A stretch of 64,000 nucleotides of DNA, from positions 3,008,501 through 3,072,500 of the forward strand of contig NC_018485.1 of NCBI RefSeq assembly GCF_000304315.1. The letters run 5' to 3'. Origin of the DNA: Methylocystis sp. SC2. GTDB lineage: Bacteria; Pseudomonadota; Alphaproteobacteria; Rhizobiales; Beijerinckiaceae. The notes under the pieces are model-generated. The model had not been told where the DNA came from, made no database searches, and saw only the letters and a program-made list of their open reading frames with translations. A program made the position numbers and the translations under genes. Positions 62,159 through 64,000 of this stretch are shown piece after piece (position 1 is the stretch's first letter; each line of letters begins with the position of its first letter).

Positions 62159-62998
62159 CTATTTCCAGCGCGTGTCGAATGTCGCGAGGTTGAAGGGCGG
62201 CTTGTAGGGATGCAGCGGATTTTCGCCGCTGAAGGGCGTCGCCACGGTGAGAATGCGCTCGCGATGTTTCAGGGGCGCGAAACCCGAAGGGTCAAGCGCG
62301 CCGGTGAAGCCGATAAGATGCGCCGGATCGACATTGAGCTTGAACCCCGGCGGCGGACGCATCCAGCTCTGCGCGGCCACATCCATATAGGCCGTCTTCA
62401 GCATATGGTTGAGGCCCCACTGCGTCGGCACGAAGCAGGATTTGGCCGAATCCGACATGTCCCAATAATAGGTGTCGGGTCGCAATTCGAGCGTCGCGTC
62501 GCCTTCGAAAATCGCGATTGATCCTTCGTGCATGAGATGCCGCACTTCGGCGAAACCCGCGAAGGGGTCGACGAGATGGTAATAGACGCCCAGGCAGAGG
62601 ATGATGTCGAAAGTCTCGTTGAGCTTCGAGGCTTCGTAGATCGAGACGCTCTGATTGATCTCGACGTTTGATTTGAGGAGTTTCTTGGCGAGACGCAGTC
62701 CGGCGCCGCTCGCCCAATTCTGGCTCACGTCGTCCGTGGCAAGAACGCGCTTGGCGCCGCGCCGCTCGGCGTAAAAGCTCCAGAATCCGTCCCAGCAGCC
62801 GATTTCGAGCACGCTCTTGCCGGCGAAATCGATCTTGTCGAGTTCGCTCTCGATGAAGCGCCAGATGCGACGGTGATCGTCGGCTTGCGACACGCTGAGG
62901 GCGCGCAGCCCGTCTCCGAAATCGAACTCATGATACCAATGAATGGCGTCGATTTCTTTTTGCAGCGCTTCGCGCGAGGCTGCGTCCTGCACGTCCAT
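62159..62998 (-). CDS. SAM-dependent methyltransferase, CmoB/DUF1698-like
   Basis: A 279-residue class I methyltransferase. Motif I is KSVLEIGCWDGFWSFYAERRG at about 61-81; the acidic strand-2 end is ATDD; the post-motif region is FDIILCLGVYYHLVDPFAGF. WYHEFDFGDGL near residues 21-31 and the overall order resemble DUF1698/CmoB-type enzymes, but the tRNA role of CmoB should not be assumed. Its position beside GSCFA and WcbI suggests a small-molecule or glycan substrate. The start at 62998 follows AAAGGAC. Confidence 0.8.
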   Translation of the reverse strand: MDVQDAASREALQKEIDAIHWYHEFDFGDGLRALSVSQADDHRRIWRFIESELDKIDFAGKSVLEIGCWDGFWSFYAERRGAKRVLATDDVSQNWASGAGLRLAKKLLKSNVEINQSVSIYEASKLNETFDIILCLGVYYHLVDPFAGFAEVRHLMHEGSIAIFEGDATLELRPDTYYWDMSDSAKSCFVPTQWGLNHMLKTAYMDVAAQSWMRPPPGFKLNVDPAHLIGFTGALDPSGFAPLKHRERILTVATPFSGENPLHPYKPPFNLATFDTRWK

Positions 62999-63076
62999 CG
63001 AATGTCCTTTGGATAATTGCGTCAGGCGCGCGAAAGCGTCCACTCTGATCGCGCGGCGAGGGCGCGGAGTTTGCCT

Positions 63077-64000
63077 TTATTCCGCGCTCCATGCAAGGTG
63101 AGGACGCGCCGTCCCGACGCCGTCGAGACTCTCCATGTCCAGCGCGAAAGCGCGAATGCGCGGCGCGATCTCGTCGCGAAAGCGCGAGCCGTTGAAGACG
63201 CCGTAATGGCCGACGCCTTTCTGCACATAATGGCGCTTTCGGGCGGCAGGAATGTTGGCGCAGAGATCCAGCGCGGCTTCGGTCTGGCCGACGCCGGAAA
63301 TGTCGTCTTTTTCGCCCTCGACGGCGAAGAGCGCCGTGCGGCTGATCGCTTTGAGGTCGATGAGATTGCCTCGGTGGCGCAACAGGCCGAGCGGCACCTG
63401 GTGGCGGACGAACACGCGATCGACGGTTTGAAGATAGAATTCCGCGGTCAGATCCATCACCGCGAGATATTCATCGTAAAAATCGCGATGCCTTTCGGCG
63501 GAGTCGCCGTCGCCCTCGACGAGATGGTTGAACATTTCGAGATGCGCCGAGATATGGCGCTCGAAATTCATCGACATGAAGCCGGAGAGCTGCAGAAAGC
63601 CCGGATAGACTTGGCGTCCCATCCCCGCGTGCGGAAACGGCACGGTGTGGATGCAGTGGCTGCGGAACCAATCCATGCCGCGCTGCTGCGCCAGCTTGTT
63701 GACGGCCGTCGGATTCACCCGGGGGTCGATGGGGCCGCCGATCAGCACCATCGATTCCGGAACGTCGGGATCGTTGTCCGCCTCCATCGCGGCGATCGCG
63801 CAGATGAGCGGCACCGAGGCCTGACAGACGCCAAGCGTATGCAACGGCGTTTGGGTCGCGTCCAATGCCAGGAAGCGCATGATTTCGCCGAGATAATCTA
63901 TGTAATCGTCAAGATCGAAGGAGCCGTCGACGAGCGGCACCGTTCGCGCGTCGCTCCAGTCCGTGACGTAGACGTCGTGGGTTGGCAAGAACGCTTCGAC
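63077..64000 (-). CDS. phaZ: Intracellular polyhydroxyalkanoate depolymerase, N-terminus cut by window edge
   Basis: The C-terminal 308 residues of an alpha/beta-hydrolase that mobilises intracellular PHA storage granules. The frame is open to the right edge of the window, so the N-terminus is missing. The lipase-like box is LHTLGVCQASVP (Cys nucleophile). AFLPTHDVYVTDWSDAR, VLIGGPIDPRVNPTAVN and a C-terminal KGVGHYGVFNGSRFRDEI (catalytic His) are typical of the PhaZ1 group of alpha- and betaproteobacteria. It implies PHB storage. Confidence 0.9.
   Translation of the reverse strand, partial: VEAFLPTHDVYVTDWSDARTVPLVDGSFDLDDYIDYLGEIMRFLALDATQTPLHTLGVCQASVPLICAIAAMEADNDPDVPESMVLIGGPIDPRVNPTAVNKLAQQRGMDWFRSHCIHTVPFPHAGMGRQVYPGFLQLSGFMSMNFERHISAHLEMFNHLVEGDGDSAERHRDFYDEYLAVMDLTAEFYLQTVDRVFVRHQVPLGLLRHRGNLIDLKAISRTALFAVEGEKDDISGVGQTEAALDLCANIPAARKRHYVQKGVGHYGVFNGSRFRDEIAPRIRAFALDMESLDGVGTARPHLAWSAE

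Overview
This window reads as a stretch of chromosome from a GC-rich alphaproteobacterium, most likely of the order Hyphomicrobiales (Rhizobiales) and possibly near Methylocystaceae/Beijerinckiaceae. That placement is an inference from gene content: the F1-ATPase zeta subunit (DUF1476), the 41-residue cysteine-free bL36, RibBA with a worn-out RibA half, GlnE, DUF3422, DUF2244, GSCFA/WcbI proteins, intracellular PHA depolymerase, and intergenic repeat families of the kind common in this order. No diagnostic one-carbon or nitrogen-fixation gene is present, so the genus cannot be fixed. Most of the window is housekeeping sequence. I see no rRNA, tRNA, CRISPR array, intact insertion sequence or complete prophage.

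Layout. 0.1-6.6 kb, minus strand: mutT, a lipoprotein, argJ, a parvulin-type peptidyl-prolyl isomerase and glnE. 6.9-13.8 kb: a DUF815 ATPase, small exported proteins, nth, DUF2244, DedA, glyoxalase I, a CDF zinc exporter with an unusually long cytosolic tail, and xseB. 13.8-20.5 kb: an orphan DUF2235 hydrolase, a DUF3422 protein, pgm, a cNMP-binding protein, an atypical OmpR-type regulator and a YkuD L,D-transpeptidase. 20.5-22.0 kb: a less GC-rich islet with a methyltransferase-like DPPY protein and an Rmf/CrpP-like protein. 22.0-28.0 kb: yggS, HdeD, and the leuS-lptE-holA operon.

28.0-37.8 kb: a GST/DUF1428/VOC operon divergent from an HxlR regulator, the purQ-purS-(Uma2)-purC cluster, the F1 zeta subunit, xerC and ribBA. 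37.8-43.7 kb: valS, eno, queF. 43.8-48.5 kb: a class III adenylate cyclase, a Ni/Co transporter, a vapBC pair and a Crp/Fnr regulator. 48.5-54.4 kb: kdsA, a uracil-DNA glycosylase-family protein, a GST, queC, a ZnuD-like TonB receptor preceded by a Zur-like palindrome, and rpmJ. 54.6-59.7 kb: a histone-deacetylase-family enzyme, a second L,D-transpeptidase, two tiny secreted peptides with a shared C-terminal motif, and lpd. 59.7-64.0 kb: GSCFA, WcbI, a methyltransferase and a PHA depolymerase cut by the window edge.

Themes. Envelope biogenesis recurs (LptE, KdsA, two L,D-transpeptidases, DedA, GSCFA/WcbI). Divalent-metal handling appears in the CDF exporter, the Ni/Co transporter and the ZnuD-like receptor. 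Queuosine synthesis is split between queF and queC. The most interesting unexplained items are the paired secreted micropeptides near 56.6-57.1 kb, the Zur-like box and zinc-receptor locus, the CDF protein with three apparent dimerisation domains, the 20.5-22.0 kb islet, and several families of dispersed palindromic repeats, one of which appears to be translated inside the LptE signal peptide.
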